From Massilia yuzhufengensis (GTDB lineage: Bacteria > Pseudomonadota > Gammaproteobacteria > Burkholderiales > Burkholderiaceae_D), in contig NZ_FOLD01000014.1 in assembly GCF_900112225.1 (NCBI RefSeq), forward strand, positions 65,858-129,857: DNA of 64,000 nucleotides. The letters are read 5' to 3'. Under the pieces are notes generated by a model. It was not told the origin of the DNA. It did no database searches and saw only the letters and a program-made list of their open reading frames with translations. Positions within the stretch are counted from its first letter, which is position 1, and every line of letters starts with the position of its first letter. Both the position numbers and the translations under genes were made by a program. This document shows positions 16,992-27,278 of this stretch, one piece after another.

Positions 16992-18664
16992 ACGCCTTCA
17001 CGACACCGGCCACCGACCAGGTCGACTGGGCCAGCAAGACCTACCTGGTGGTCGACGACTTCGTCGGCGTGCGCCAGCTGCTGCGCGAAGCCCTGCGCAG
17101 CCTGGGGGCGCGCACCATCGACCAGGCCGCCAGCGGCGGCGAAGCCATGGGCCTGCTGAACAAGACCCGCTACGACGTGGTGCTGTGCGACTTCAACCTG
17201 GGCGAGGGCAAGAACGGCCAGCAGGTGCTGGAAGAAGCGCGCATGCGCAACCTGCTGCAGCCGTCGAGCGTGTTCCTGATGGTGTCGGCCGAGAAGAGCG
17301 TGGAGTCGGTGATGGGCGCGGCCGAGCACCAGCCGGACGCCTACCTGGTCAAGCCGATCACCGAGGGCGTGCTGCTGTCGCGCCTGAACCGCGTGTGGCG
17401 CAAGAAGCAGGTGTTCAGCCTGATCGACCAGGCCTATGTCGAGAAGGACTACCTGCGCGCGGCCCGCCTGTGCGACGAACAGGTCGTGGACAACAAGGTG
17501 CACGAGATCGACCTGTTGCGCATGAAGGCGCGACTGATGGAGAAGAGCGGCGAACCGGGCAAGGCGCGCGAGACCTATGAGCGCGTGCTGGCGCAGCGCG
17601 AGTACCAGTGGGCGCGCTCGGGCCTGGCCAAGATCCGCATGGCCGACGGCGAATACGAGCAGGCGCGCCAGATGTTCCAGACCGTGATCGCCGAGAACCG
17701 CTACTACATCGACGCCTACGACCAGCTGGCGCTGGCCTACCAGAACCTGGGCAAGCACGAGGAGGCCCTCGGCATCCTGGAACGCGCCGCCAAGCTCTCG
17801 CCCAATTCGGTGCCGCGCCAGCGCAACCTGGGACAGGCCTGCCTCAAGCTGGGGAATATCGGCATGGCCGAGAAGGCCTTCCGCAAGTGCATCTCGATCG
17901 GCGAGTACTCGATCCGCAAGACGCCGGACGCCTACCTGGGCCTGGCGCGCGTGTGCGGCCTGAAGAACGACCCGAAGGAAGCCCTGCAGCTCCTGATCGC
18001 CGCGCAGCGCGAGTTCGGCGCCGACCACCCGGACCTGGAGCTGCGCACCAAGATCACCGAAGGCCTGGTGTACCACGAGAGCGGCGACTACCGCCGCGCG
18101 CGCAAGGCCGGCGACGAGCTCGAAGCACTGCTGCAGTCCACCTCGGAACGCCCGGACGTGACCACCTGTCTCGAGATGGCGACCCTGCTGTTCGCGGTCG
18201 GCTGCAAGGAAGCCCCGGTCGACCTGCTGTGCTACGTCATCCGCAACAACCACGACAACCCGCTGCTGCATGACGACGTGCAGAAGATCTTCGAGAAGGC
18301 GCGCATGGGCGAGGAGGGCGAAGGCCTGATCCGCGGCGCGCGCAAGGAAGCGGTCGACCTGATGAACCAGGGCGTGCTGCTGTGGAAGACCAACAAGCTG
18401 GCCGAGGCGGTGGAATGGATGCGCAACGCCCGCACCGCGCTGCCGCACAATGCGCGCATCCTGTTCAATTCGGTGCAGATCCTGGTGTCGCACATGCAGC
18501 AGCGCGGGTACAGCGCGGAGCTGTCGGAAGAGGCGCACGTGGTGCTGGCAACCGTGGACCGGCTACAGCCGGGGCAGCAGCGGTTTGCGCAGTTGATGGA
18601 GCAGTTGATGCTGTTGGTGCCGAAGGAAGAGCCGGTGGCGCTGGCGGAAGCGGCTGCGGTGTGA
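16988..18664 (+). CDS. response regulator with TPR output domain
   Basis: A 558-residue protein with an N-terminal receiver domain (VVDDF, phosphoacceptor D68 in LCDFNLGEG, conserved K122 in LVKPI). It is followed by about 400 residues of tetratricopeptide-like helices, for example ARETYERVLAQREYQWARSG and ALGILERAAKLSPNSVPRQR. No DNA-binding or enzymatic output is present, so output is probably protein-protein interaction. Similar receiver-TPR proteins occur in Pseudomonas and betaproteobacteria with poorly defined roles. It is coupled to the soluble kinase upstream. Confidence 0.85.
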   Translation: MNAFTTPATDQVDWASKTYLVVDDFVGVRQLLREALRSLGARTIDQAASGGEAMGLLNKTRYDVVLCDFNLGEGKNGQQVLEEARMRNLLQPSSVFLMVSAEKSVESVMGAAEHQPDAYLVKPITEGVLLSRLNRVWRKKQVFSLIDQAYVEKDYLRAARLCDEQVVDNKVHEIDLLRMKARLMEKSGEPGKARETYERVLAQREYQWARSGLAKIRMADGEYEQARQMFQTVIAENRYYIDAYDQLALAYQNLGKHEEALGILERAAKLSPNSVPRQRNLGQACLKLGNIGMAEKAFRKCISIGEYSIRKTPDAYLGLARVCGLKNDPKEALQLLIAAQREFGADHPDLELRTKITEGLVYHESGDYRRARKAGDELEALLQSTSERPDVTTCLEMATLLFAVGCKEAPVDLLCYVIRNNHDNPLLHDDVQKIFEKARMGEEGEGLIRGARKEAVDLMNQGVLLWKTNKLAEAVEWMRNARTALPHNARILFNSVQILVSHMQQRGYSAELSEEAHVVLATVDRLQPGQQRFAQLMEQLMLLVPKEEPVALAEAAAV

Positions 18665-18746
18665 GTCGAGGGCTGCTTCACGAAATTGGCGGGACGTCGG
18701 TTTTGAGGGCGCGGGCTACGGTAACCGTTCTTCCCACTGCAAATGA

Positions 18747-18783
18747 ACCGTCATCCCGGCGCAGGCCGGGATCCAAGTTTGCC
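18747..18783 (+). repeat. REP-like element R2
   Basis: ACCGTC is followed by stem ATCCCGGC (18753-18760), loop GCAG, stem GCCGGGAT (18765-18772) and tail CCAAGTTTGC. It matches the family at 8121, 53331 and 59826. It sits in the 136-bp gap between convergent genes, where it may also act as a terminator. Confidence 0.75.
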
Positions 18784-18800
18784 GGCAGGCCGCTCACCGT

Positions 18801-21800
18801 TCAGCGACAGCTCCCCCTAACGTCGCCACACCGCGCCGCCGCCCCCGGCACATCCCCATGCCGTCGCGCCAGCTCCGCACACAGCACCCCCACATCGATC
18901 CCCCCATCCGGCTTGCGCGCCGCGTCCAGCGCCCCGCCCACCGCGCACTCGCCGATGTACTGCCCCAGCGCCCGGTAGCTTTCGAACTGGGTCTCGTCGA
19001 ACCACTGGTCCGCCGTGCTCTCGTGCGGGTACGCCGGATGCACCTTGCGGTAGTTGAGCAAATCGGCGTTCTCGCGCCCGACGATGGCCGGCTTGATATA
19101 CACCAGCGTCCCGTCCACGCCGCCCTGGTCCACCTGGCTGTAGCGTATCGCGCCCACGGCGCAGCTGGCGCCGCACAGGCCATCGCCCTCGCGCTGTGCC
19201 ATTTTCGAGACGTCGAGGTCGATGCGCACGTGCAGGTCGGTGCCGACCTTGCGGATCGCGTTGCCCAGGTCTTCGAACGCCAGCGCGCCGTCGCTGGCCC
19301 CGTCCACCGCGATGACCAGGCGGCAGCGCCGGCGCACCAGTTCGTAGATGCCGAGGTTGTCGAAATGCCCGCCGTCGGACAGGTAGACGTAGCTGGCGTC
19401 GGCATTGGTGAGCCCGAACAGCTCGGCCAGGAGGCTGAACAGGCCCACCGGCGGCGACGACTGCTGCCATGCGGCGCGGCGCGGGTTGGGGCACCAGCGC
19501 CCGAGCCGCACATTAAACATGGTCATCAGGAAGTTCAGCGGCGGCGAGGAGTGGGAGCCCATATTGGGGCTGGCGGCGGCGCCCGACACCGCGATGGCCA
19601 TCCCGAGCCGCACTCCGGCATCGTCGTCGGCCCCGGCGCCCGAGCGCGAGCCATACGCATCGGTCGGCCGGTAGCAGCCGCGCGCGGCGTCGCTGCCGGC
19701 CGATTGCGGGGGCAGCTCGAAACCGCAGAAACGCGGCGTGAAGGTGAACGAAGCGGCCTTGCGGGTGCGCCAGGCCAGTTCCTCGCCGCCGACCAGGTTG
19801 AGCGAGGTGTTGATCAGGTGGCAGGGCCGCTGCTGCTTCAGGTCCGCCAGCAGCGGGTCGTCGCCGGGGTCGAAGCCGGTGAACGGGTGCGGCTTGCGCG
19901 CGCGGCTGCTGGCGCCGAAGTAGGCGCGCACCAGGCGGTTCCGGTACAGCATGTAGAGCGAAAACTTGTTGATGTCGACGCGCCAGCCGAGCAGCAGGGC
20001 CGCGCCGAGGAACATGCCGAAGGCCGCCGCCAGGTGCGCGCCTTCGGTGGCGAGGGTGGCGCTGGCGTGGGCGCCGTAGACGCAGGCCAGCGTGATCGGC
20101 TGGGGACAGGCGATGCGCGGCGGCGCCACCACCGCCTGCACCAGCGCGCTCAGGAGCGCGAACACGCCGGCGGTGAACACATAGGGCGCCAGGCGCGCGG
20201 CCAGGTCGAGCCGCGAATCGGTGGCGCGGACGCCGGTGGCGCTGCCGCTGCCGGCCTTCAGGCCGAACCAGGTCATGGCCAGCCAGCCCAGCAGGGTGCT
20301 GATGTGCGACCACGGGTTGTAGGTGAGCCAGGCCCAGTGCAGCAGCGGCGCCAGGAAAAAGGCCACGCCGAACATCGTCACCCAGGCCAGCGCGAAGATC
20401 CAGGTCCAGGCGCCCTGGCGGCTCCACCATTCGCGGCTGGCGTCGCTGTACATGCGGCCGATCAGGCCGATCATGAGGGTCATGGTGCCGGCGAACAGCG
20501 CCATCATGAGCGGCATGCCGAAGGTGGTGAGGGCGATCGCGTTGTTCAGCACCGGGTGGGTGGACGGGTTGGGCAGCAGCGCCAGGCCGCCCAGCAGCAG
20601 CACCGTGCCGATGGTGAGGGCGCCGACCGCGCACAGCAGGTGCGACAGGCCTTCGATGAGCTCGATGCGGGTGACGTCGGCCGGGGGACGGTGCGGCTGC
20701 AGGTGCGGCACGATCCCGAGCGGGACCGCCAGCAGCACCAGCACGGCGGACAGCGCCAGCAGGCCGTTCACCACATGCGTGCCGGTGGCCGGCGCCATGG
20801 CCAGCACCATCACCTCGGGCGCGAAGGCGCGGGCGGATGCGCACAGCACCGCCAGCACCGCGACCGCGGCGGCGGCGCACAGCGTGTAGCCGGCGCGCCG
20901 GTAGGCGCTGGTGCGGTCGTGCGCCAGGTACCAGCCGCAGGCCCACACCACGAAGTACACGAAGCCCGGCGCCAGCAGCCAGTGCGCGCGTCCCTGCAAC
21001 TGGGCCGGCAGCATGCCCAGTTCCCAGAACGGCACTTCGCCGCCGTGGCGCCACAGGCCCACGCTGCCGAGGAAACCGGCCAGCAGCAGCGGCAGGTTGA
21101 TCCACCACAGCACCGCGCCCTGCGACAGCGGGAAGCGGCGCACGCCGCGCGAGCCGGAGGGCCGGCTGGAGATGCTCAGCGCGATGCAGAACACGGCCCC
21201 CAGGAACAGCAGCACGGCCGCCATCCAGGCCAGGTCGGCATACACGGCCCACGGCCCGCCGGGGCCGACAATGCGGTGTACCGCCCACACGGCGGCGCGC
21301 GGCAGCAGCAGCAGGGCGCACAGCCAGGCCACCAGCATGGTCAGGTTCAGGCCCGTGTTGCGCACGTAGGTGCCGATCAGGGTCCAGGTGTCGGCGCTGA
21401 ACATGCCGCCGCGCGGCGACAGGTAGTTGCTGTACTGGCGCAGGAAGCGGATCGCCGGCGCCTCGGCGGCGCCGGCGGGCGGCGCCAGCAGGGCTTCCAC
21501 CGCGCGCACGTCGCCGCCCTGTTCGTGGATGCACTTGGACAGCCAGCCGCCGATGAAGCCGCCGCCCGAGACGGTGGAGAGGTAGTCGAGGTGGCGCAGC
21601 ACGCCGCGCGCGGCCAGCGCCTGCAGCAGGCCCAGGCCGAAGGTGGCGCTGCGCACGCCGCCGCCGGACAGGGCCAGCCCGACCAGCCCGGCGTGGTGGG
21701 CGCGGGCGCTCAAGCCGTGATCGGGCGTGCCGTCGGGGCGTGGCCGCAGCAGGTCCAGTTCATCGTGGAAGGCGTCGCCAAAGGACGCGCCGCTGACTTC

Positions 21801-21998
21801 GTCGATGCGCTGCAGGGTGGCCTCGTCGAGCAGGCCGCGGCCCGCGATTCCCTGGCGCCGCCGGAACTCGACGATGGCCTCGGCCAATTCGCCAAGCGTG
21901 CAGGCATGCGCCGGCGGCCGGCAACCGGCTGCTTCCAATTTACGGCGCAGGTCGGCGATTCGCTCCGGCGCCAGGCTGGCAGGGTTGAACACATGCAC
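18801..21998 (-). CDS. large membrane-embedded patatin-like phospholipase
   Basis: A 1065-residue protein. An N-terminal helical region precedes the patatin oxyanion loop GLALSGGGVRSATFGLGLLQ (split by position about residues 107-127) and the nucleophile S144 in STVSGGGFIGG. The catalytic Asp is D875 in YLSDGGHFDNLG. Between them, roughly residues 205-690, lie about twelve hydrophobic segments (for example LLLAGFLGSVGLW and LMMALFAGTMTLMIGLIG), so the active site is split by a transmembrane insert. Most bacterial patatins are 300-750 residues. It should hydrolyse acyl-lipids at a membrane face. The start at 21998 has GGAG upstream. Confidence 0.83.
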   Translation of the reverse strand: MHVFNPASLAPERIADLRRKLEAAGCRPPAHACTLGELAEAIVEFRRRQGIAGRGLLDEATLQRIDEVSGASFGDAFHDELDLLRPRPDGTPDHGLSARAHHAGLVGLALSGGGVRSATFGLGLLQALAARGVLRHLDYLSTVSGGGFIGGWLSKCIHEQGGDVRAVEALLAPPAGAAEAPAIRFLRQYSNYLSPRGGMFSADTWTLIGTYVRNTGLNLTMLVAWLCALLLLPRAAVWAVHRIVGPGGPWAVYADLAWMAAVLLFLGAVFCIALSISSRPSGSRGVRRFPLSQGAVLWWINLPLLLAGFLGSVGLWRHGGEVPFWELGMLPAQLQGRAHWLLAPGFVYFVVWACGWYLAHDRTSAYRRAGYTLCAAAAVAVLAVLCASARAFAPEVMVLAMAPATGTHVVNGLLALSAVLVLLAVPLGIVPHLQPHRPPADVTRIELIEGLSHLLCAVGALTIGTVLLLGGLALLPNPSTHPVLNNAIALTTFGMPLMMALFAGTMTLMIGLIGRMYSDASREWWSRQGAWTWIFALAWVTMFGVAFFLAPLLHWAWLTYNPWSHISTLLGWLAMTWFGLKAGSGSATGVRATDSRLDLAARLAPYVFTAGVFALLSALVQAVVAPPRIACPQPITLACVYGAHASATLATEGAHLAAAFGMFLGAALLLGWRVDINKFSLYMLYRNRLVRAYFGASSRARKPHPFTGFDPGDDPLLADLKQQRPCHLINTSLNLVGGEELAWRTRKAASFTFTPRFCGFELPPQSAGSDAARGCYRPTDAYGSRSGAGADDDAGVRLGMAIAVSGAAASPNMGSHSSPPLNFLMTMFNVRLGRWCPNPRRAAWQQSSPPVGLFSLLAELFGLTNADASYVYLSDGGHFDNLGIYELVRRRCRLVIAVDGASDGALAFEDLGNAIRKVGTDLHVRIDLDVSKMAQREGDGLCGASCAVGAIRYSQVDQGGVDGTLVYIKPAIVGRENADLLNYRKVHPAYPHESTADQWFDETQFESYRALGQYIGECAVGGALDAARKPDGGIDVGVLCAELARRHGDVPGAAARCGDVRGSCR

Positions 21999-22138
21999 TC
22001 CGACAAGACTCAGGCGACAGGCCCGACGGGCCCGCCTGAGGGCAGTTCAGCATGCCGAAGGCGCGTGCGCTACCGTTTACGTCAATGTGGGTGGCTGTGT
22101 ATCCCGGGGAAACTTGCCTGGAAGTGAGACAGGTGAGC

Positions 22139-22840
22139 TCAGCCCTTGTCGGCCTTGCTGCGCGGATTGCGCCCGGCCCGGCCGGACGCCGAATGGTTGG
22201 CATGGTCGGGCTGCGATGCGCCGCCCGACGCATCGAGTGGCGAGCCGCCCTGGGTTTTCGCTTCGGCCGGGGGCGCCGATGGCGCGCCGTCGCCGGCGTC
22301 GCCGCCGGGGGAGGGCGTTGGAATCGCGCTCGCGACCGCCTGGCGGAACTGGTCTTGCAACAAGTTCCACCATGCGACGGCGGCCGGCATCGCGGCGTTG
22401 GCGCCAGCCTCGCCGGCAGCTCCGGCTGCTGCGCCGGGCGCCGCGGCGCTCCCGGCCTTGGGAGCGAGCGGTGGCGGTGGCGTGGGCGCGACGGCCGACT
22501 GCGCAAAGAACTGCGCGAACGGCGCCGCCATGGCGGGATCGGAACCAGCGCCGCCCATGGCCTGCGCCATGCCGTCGCTCATTGCTTTCAGGGTGGCCAG
22601 CGTGCCGCGCTGAACCTCGAGGGCCTGGATGGTTCCGCGCAGCATGCCGATGTTCAGGTTGAGCCAGGATTCGACGGCCTTGAGGTCGGTGATTTTCTTG
22701 TCCAGGTCGTCCGTGGACAGGCTGGAGGCCGTCATGCCCGGCATGCCGACGCCGGGGATGTTCATGCTGCCCCAGAGATTCTTCACGAAATCCAGCGTGT
22801 CAGTCATTCCGGCAGCGTTCGGCGTTGGGGGCGTGGGCAT
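22139..22840 (-). CDS. phaM: PhaM, polyhydroxyalkanoate granule regulator
   Basis: A 233-residue PhaM-type protein. The conserved N-terminal block DTLDFVKNLWGSM, LDKKITDLKAVESWLNLNIG and MLRGTIQALEVQRGTLATLK matches the family. A proline/alanine-rich linker and a basic tail (ASGRAGRNPRSKADKG) match the nucleoid-binding PAKKA-like C-terminus of Ralstonia PhaM. In that organism PhaM activates PHA synthase PhaC and ties granules to DNA for segregation. No pha synthesis genes are adjacent. ATG 22840 follows CGGAGACGACCG. Confidence 0.85.
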   Translation of the reverse strand: MPTPPTPNAAGMTDTLDFVKNLWGSMNIPGVGMPGMTASSLSTDDLDKKITDLKAVESWLNLNIGMLRGTIQALEVQRGTLATLKAMSDGMAQAMGGAGSDPAMAAPFAQFFAQSAVAPTPPPPLAPKAGSAAAPGAAAGAAGEAGANAAMPAAVAWWNLLQDQFRQAVASAIPTPSPGGDAGDGAPSAPPAEAKTQGGSPLDASGGASQPDHANHSASGRAGRNPRSKADKG

Positions 22841-22962
22841 CGGTCGTCTCCGTTAGTGGGAACCCTAGCGTAGCAGATAAATAACACGCCGACAAAGCGT
22901 GTACGGCAAAGGCCGGATTCCTGCTGCCTGCGCCATGGCGGCGCTCAGGCTACACTAGCGCA

Positions 22963-24066
22963 ATGAGTTCCGCTTTCTTCGAACAGCGGCGCCGCCCGCT
23001 GCTGTGGGGAACGGTCGTCGTGCTGCTGCACTGGCTGGTGCTGGGATGGCTCACCGCCAGTACGCGCGGCTTGCCGCTGCCGGGACGCGAGGGCGAGGCG
23101 CTGGTGGCGACCCAGCTGCTGCCCGCCCCGCCGCAAGAGGCGCCGGCCATCGAGCCGGTGCCCCCGCCCGCCCCGCAACTGGTGCAGCCTCCGCTGCCCG
23201 ATTTCGCACCGCTGCCTGCCGTCACGGTGGCCCAGGACGTGGTGGGAGAGCCCGTGCAGCCCGGCCCGCCCGCGCTGGCGCCGCCGCCCGCCGAACCGGC
23301 GCCACCCGTCGCCGCGGCTGCGGCGGCCCCGGCCCCGGCGGCGCAGGCGCCCGACCCCGGCCCGGCGCCGATCGTGCATACCATCCGGCGCTACAAGGTC
23401 GACCTGCCGCCGCCGGCCGACCTCACGTACGACGTGGCGCGGGTCGACGCCGACGGCACCCGGTGGAGCGGCCAGGCGCTGCTGTCGTGGAAGCTGGACC
23501 AGCAGGCCTACCGGCTGCGTTTCGAGGCCGGCATCAAGGTGGTGTTCGCACGCGTGAACCTGGTGGTGCTCACCAGCGAAGGGCACGTCGGCAATACCGG
23601 GTTTGCGCCGGTGAAGATGACCGAGAAGCGGCGCGGCCGCGCGCTCACGGCGACCCACTTCGACTGGCCCGCCAACAAGGTAAGTTTCTCGGCCTCGCAG
23701 AACAACTATGCGCTGCTGCCCGGGGCGCAGGACAAGGCCACGGTGCCGCTGCAGCTGGCGGCGATCGCGCGCGGCGACCAGGCGCAGCTGTCCGGCGATA
23801 TCGACATGTTTGTCGGCGAAGACCGCTGGGGCAGCGTTTACACCTTCAATGTGGTCGGCCCCGAGGAGATCGACACGCCGCTGGGCCGCCTGCAGACCGT
23901 GCGCGTGGCGCGCCCGCCAAAGGGCGGCTCGTACAAGTCGCGGCTTGACATCTGGCTCTCGCCGGCCCACAACTGGATGCCGGTCCAGATCCGCAGCAGC
24001 GAAGCCAACGGCGCTGTGACCACACAAACGGTGAGTAACATCGCCATGACCCAACCAGGACTTTGA
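22963..24066 (+). CDS. TonB-like anchored DUF3108 protein
   Basis: A 367-residue protein with three parts. An N-terminal membrane anchor (LLWGTVVVLLHWLVLGWLTAS) is followed by a long periplasmic proline/alanine-rich stretch (residues about 50-145) like TonB linkers, then a DUF3108 domain (YKVDLPPPADLTYDVARV through DIWLSPAHNWMPVQIR). DUF3108 is a periplasmic beta-sandwich domain of unknown function. The stop is 2 nt before a second DUF3108 gene, forming an operon. The start at 22963 has no evident Shine-Dalgarno. Confidence 0.82.
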   Translation: MSSAFFEQRRRPLLWGTVVVLLHWLVLGWLTASTRGLPLPGREGEALVATQLLPAPPQEAPAIEPVPPPAPQLVQPPLPDFAPLPAVTVAQDVVGEPVQPGPPALAPPPAEPAPPVAAAAAAPAPAAQAPDPGPAPIVHTIRRYKVDLPPPADLTYDVARVDADGTRWSGQALLSWKLDQQAYRLRFEAGIKVVFARVNLVVLTSEGHVGNTGFAPVKMTEKRRGRALTATHFDWPANKVSFSASQNNYALLPGAQDKATVPLQLAAIARGDQAQLSGDIDMFVGEDRWGSVYTFNVVGPEEIDTPLGRLQTVRVARPPKGGSYKSRLDIWLSPAHNWMPVQIRSSEANGAVTTQTVSNIAMTQPGL

Positions 24067-24068
24067 CC

Positions 24069-24821
24069 ATGCAACGATTCGCTGTATTACCCGCCGGCTG
24101 CGGCCTGCTGCTCGCCCTCCTGCTGGGCAGTGCCGCTGCGCAGGACGCGCCCGCCGCCATCAAGCGGGCCGTCGAGCTGCCGCCTTCGGCCGACCTGGTG
24201 TACGAGCTCCAGGCGCGCCAGCGCGGCTTCAGCCTGAAGGGCGAGGCGGTGATCACCTGGCGCGCCGGCGACGGCAAGTACAGCGTCAAGGCCGAGTCGC
24301 GCGTGCCGCTGCTGGGCACCATCACCGAAGACCGCAGCAGCGGCGCGGTCGACGCCTACGGCCTGGCACCGCTTGAGTTCGTCGAAAAACGCATGCGCAA
24401 GGACCCGACCACGGCCACCTTCGATCGCGAGGCGAGGTCGCTGCGCTTCAACGAAGGCAACAAGGTGTATCCGCTCAAGGGCGGCGAGCAGGACCGGGTG
24501 TCGATCACCTGGCAGCTCGCGTCCGTGGCGCGCGCCGCGGGCGACAAGTTCAAGGCGGGTTCGGAATGGCCGTTCTTCGTGGCGGGCCGGCGCGACGCCG
24601 AAACCTGGGTGTTCAAGGTGGTGAAACGCGAAAAGGTGCGCACCGGCCTGGGCGAGGTCGATGCGGTACTCGTCTCGCGCCAGCCGGTGTCGGACAAGAA
24701 GGACCAGGCGCTCGACGTCTGGCTGGCGCCGCAGCACGAGTGGTACCCGGTCAAGCTGCGCTATGCGGACGGGGAGAAGGAGCAGATCGAGCAGACTCTT
24801 TCCACCGTCACGAAGCGCTAA
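24069..24821 (+). CDS. DUF3108 secreted protein
   Basis: A 250-residue paralogue of the preceding C-terminal domain with its own signal peptide (FAVLPAGCGLLLALLLGSAAA). Shared landmarks are AVELPPSADLVYELQARQRG, a GNKVYPLKGGEQDRVSITWQLA region, and DVWLAPQHEWYPVKLRYAD near the end. The pair arose by duplication, with one copy membrane-tethered and one free. ATG 24069 is preferred over TTG 24063, which overlaps the upstream stop. The stop is immediately followed by the 102-bp palindrome at 24823. Confidence 0.82.
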   Translation: MQRFAVLPAGCGLLLALLLGSAAAQDAPAAIKRAVELPPSADLVYELQARQRGFSLKGEAVITWRAGDGKYSVKAESRVPLLGTITEDRSSGAVDAYGLAPLEFVEKRMRKDPTTATFDREARSLRFNEGNKVYPLKGGEQDRVSITWQLASVARAAGDKFKAGSEWPFFVAGRRDAETWVFKVVKREKVRTGLGEVDAVLVSRQPVSDKKDQALDVWLAPQHEWYPVKLRYADGEKEQIEQTLSTVTKR

Positions 24822-24822
24822 G

Positions 24823-27278
<2,456 letters not shown>

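Noticed and set aside
16988..18664. Chemotaxis or PilG-like regulator
   Set aside because: The TPR extension and paired soluble kinase do not match known chemotaxis receivers.
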